A DNA stretch of 64,000 nt, taken from the NCBI RefSeq assembly GCF_014069875.1, contig NZ_CP059676.1, positions 1,612,001 through 1,676,000 on the forward strand. The letters run 5' to 3'. The position numbers and the translations under genes were made by a program. The notes beneath the pieces were generated by a model. That model saw only the letters and a list, made by a program, of their open reading frames with translations. It was not told the DNA's origin and did no database searches. This stretch comes from Flaviflexus equikiangi (lineage in GTDB: Bacteria > Actinomycetota > Actinomycetes > Actinomycetales > Actinomycetaceae). Below, piece by piece: positions 63,376 to 64,000 of this stretch (positions are counted from its first letter, which is position 1; each line of letters begins with the position of its first letter).

Positions 63376-63765
63376 TCAGAACGCGGCCGATTCCTCAGCC
63401 ATGAGCGGAGTCCTCGAATAGGTCACTGTGCCCCGTCCCAGCTCGACGCCGACAGCGTCTGCTCGGATGACCTGGTCGGTGCGCGACTGCGAGGGGTCGT
63501 CCTTCGTCTGGTAGGTCTCTGATTCGAGCCTGCCGCGAACAAGAACCGGGGTGCCCTTCACGATCGATGATGAGCAGTGGCGGGCGAGCTCCCCGAAGGT
63601 CTTGATCGTGAACCATTGCGTCACGGGCTCCCGACTGTCTCCGCCACCCCGCCAGGATGTCGATCCCAGGCGGAAGTAGGAATAGGGCTTGTTGCCTTCC
63701 CTCTCGATCAGCACCGCATCGGCTCCAGCGAATCCCATGACTGACACGTATATTTCGTTGTTCAT
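63376..63765 (-). CDS. Single-stranded DNA-binding protein-like (OB fold, short)
   Basis: 129 residues from ATG 63765 (GGAGG upstream). OB-fold: EIYVSVMGFAGADAVLIEREGNKPYSYFRLGSTSW, QWFTIKTFGELARHCSSSIVKGTPVLVRGRLESETYQ. Lacks the long Gly-rich, acidic-tipped C-terminus of the main SSB, so it is probably the second, auxiliary SSB found in many actinobacteria (linked to competence or repair). 48 bases upstream of ettA. Confidence 0.85.
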   Translation of the reverse strand: MNNEIYVSVMGFAGADAVLIEREGNKPYSYFRLGSTSWRGGGDSREPVTQWFTIKTFGELARHCSSSIVKGTPVLVRGRLESETYQTKDDPSQSRTDQVIRADAVGVELGRGTVTYSRTPLMAEESAAF

Positions 63766-63862
63766 GTGTCCTCCTTCACCACGAGGAAACCATCGGAGGG
63801 AATCATCCACGCGACGAGGAAGACACATTGTGAACAAGTGGCGTGCGTGCGCCGGATAGAAC

Positions 63863-64000
63863 TTATCCGCGAGCTGTTGCCAAGGCTTCGCGCGTCATCT
63901 TGTGCTTCGACAACACATCCTGGACAGGGTTCCCCAGATCACGGATCAGCACCTCAAGGATCTTGTCCCCGACAGCACGCTCGTACCGGTCCGCGGCCCG
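63863..64000 (-). CDS. C-terminal end of an unidentified protein (cut by window)
   Basis: The frame is open from the window edge to TAA at 63865-63863, giving 45 residues that include ERAVGDKILEVLIRDLGNP and end HKMTREALATARG. The helical, charged composition looks like a real protein end, but no family can be assigned. It lies 97 bases upstream of the SSB-like gene on the same strand. Confidence 0.55.
   Translation of the reverse strand, partial: RAADRYERAVGDKILEVLIRDLGNPVQDVLSKHKMTREALATARG

Overview
The window is chromosomal DNA from a high-GC actinobacterium. Supporting traits are paired ClpP1/ClpP2, a mycothiol-type thiol economy (corynebacterial-type arsenate reductase, a DsbA-like CPWC reductase), an actinobacterial ultrashort T-box, a heterodimeric C50 carotenoid cyclase and many apparently leaderless genes. 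A yellow-pigmented member of the Actinomycetaceae (Flaviflexus-like) would fit; that assignment is inference. I see no insertion sequence, phage, integron or CRISPR array.

Layout. 1-2.2 kb: arsenic island (arsA, arsD facing an ArsR-ArsC fusion). 2.2-8.5 kb: small membrane protein, smc and a PTS-dependent dihydroxyacetone kinase operon dhaKLM. 8.7-15.3 kb: ileS-folC-DUF4233-ndk, with ileS behind a translational T-box, then a pair of SMR exporters behind a guanidine-III riboswitch. 15.4-21 kb: tandem GNAT protein, cation diffusion facilitator, an SDR/flavin reductase/HpaB operon and proC. 21-26.4 kb: an iron-siderophore ABC uptake operon with a DtxR/IdeR box, preceded by a short CofE-like protein. 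26.5-36.2 kb: valS, fadD, chorismate mutase, clpX, clpP2, clpP1 and a trigger factor with a histone H1-like tail. 36.4-41.1 kb: tRNA-Pro, tRNA-Gly, an MMPL exporter with a NarL-type two-component system, and arfB. 41.1-47.4 kb: a tightly overlapping carotenoid operon crtE-B-I-Ye-Yf-Eb, then a membrane protein and a glycosyltransferase broken by an in-frame amber codon. 47.5-50.7 kb: zinc-free S14 and L32, YigZ, and cysK-cysE behind a cysteine-rich leader peptide. 50.7-64 kb: membrane protein, rpiB, M13 peptidase, lipoprotein, DsbA-like reductase, pepN, malQ-EIIB-EIIA, tesB, ettA, an SSB-like protein and the end of an unidentified gene.

How it works together. Several operons seem to be controlled by RNA that senses the product or substrate of the downstream genes: uncharged tRNA-Ile (ileS), guanidine (SMR pair) and cysteine supply (cysKE leader). 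The carotenoid operon holds all steps from prenyl diphosphates to a cyclic C50 pigment, but the putative terminal glycosyltransferase is interrupted. The most noteworthy items are the Cys-leader/anti-Shine-Dalgarno arrangement before cysK, the guanidine-III riboswitch, the amber-interrupted crtX-like gene, the repetitive Lys/Ala/Pro tail on trigger factor, and a repeated pattern of a -10 hexamer 6-7 bases before the start codon at nine genes.
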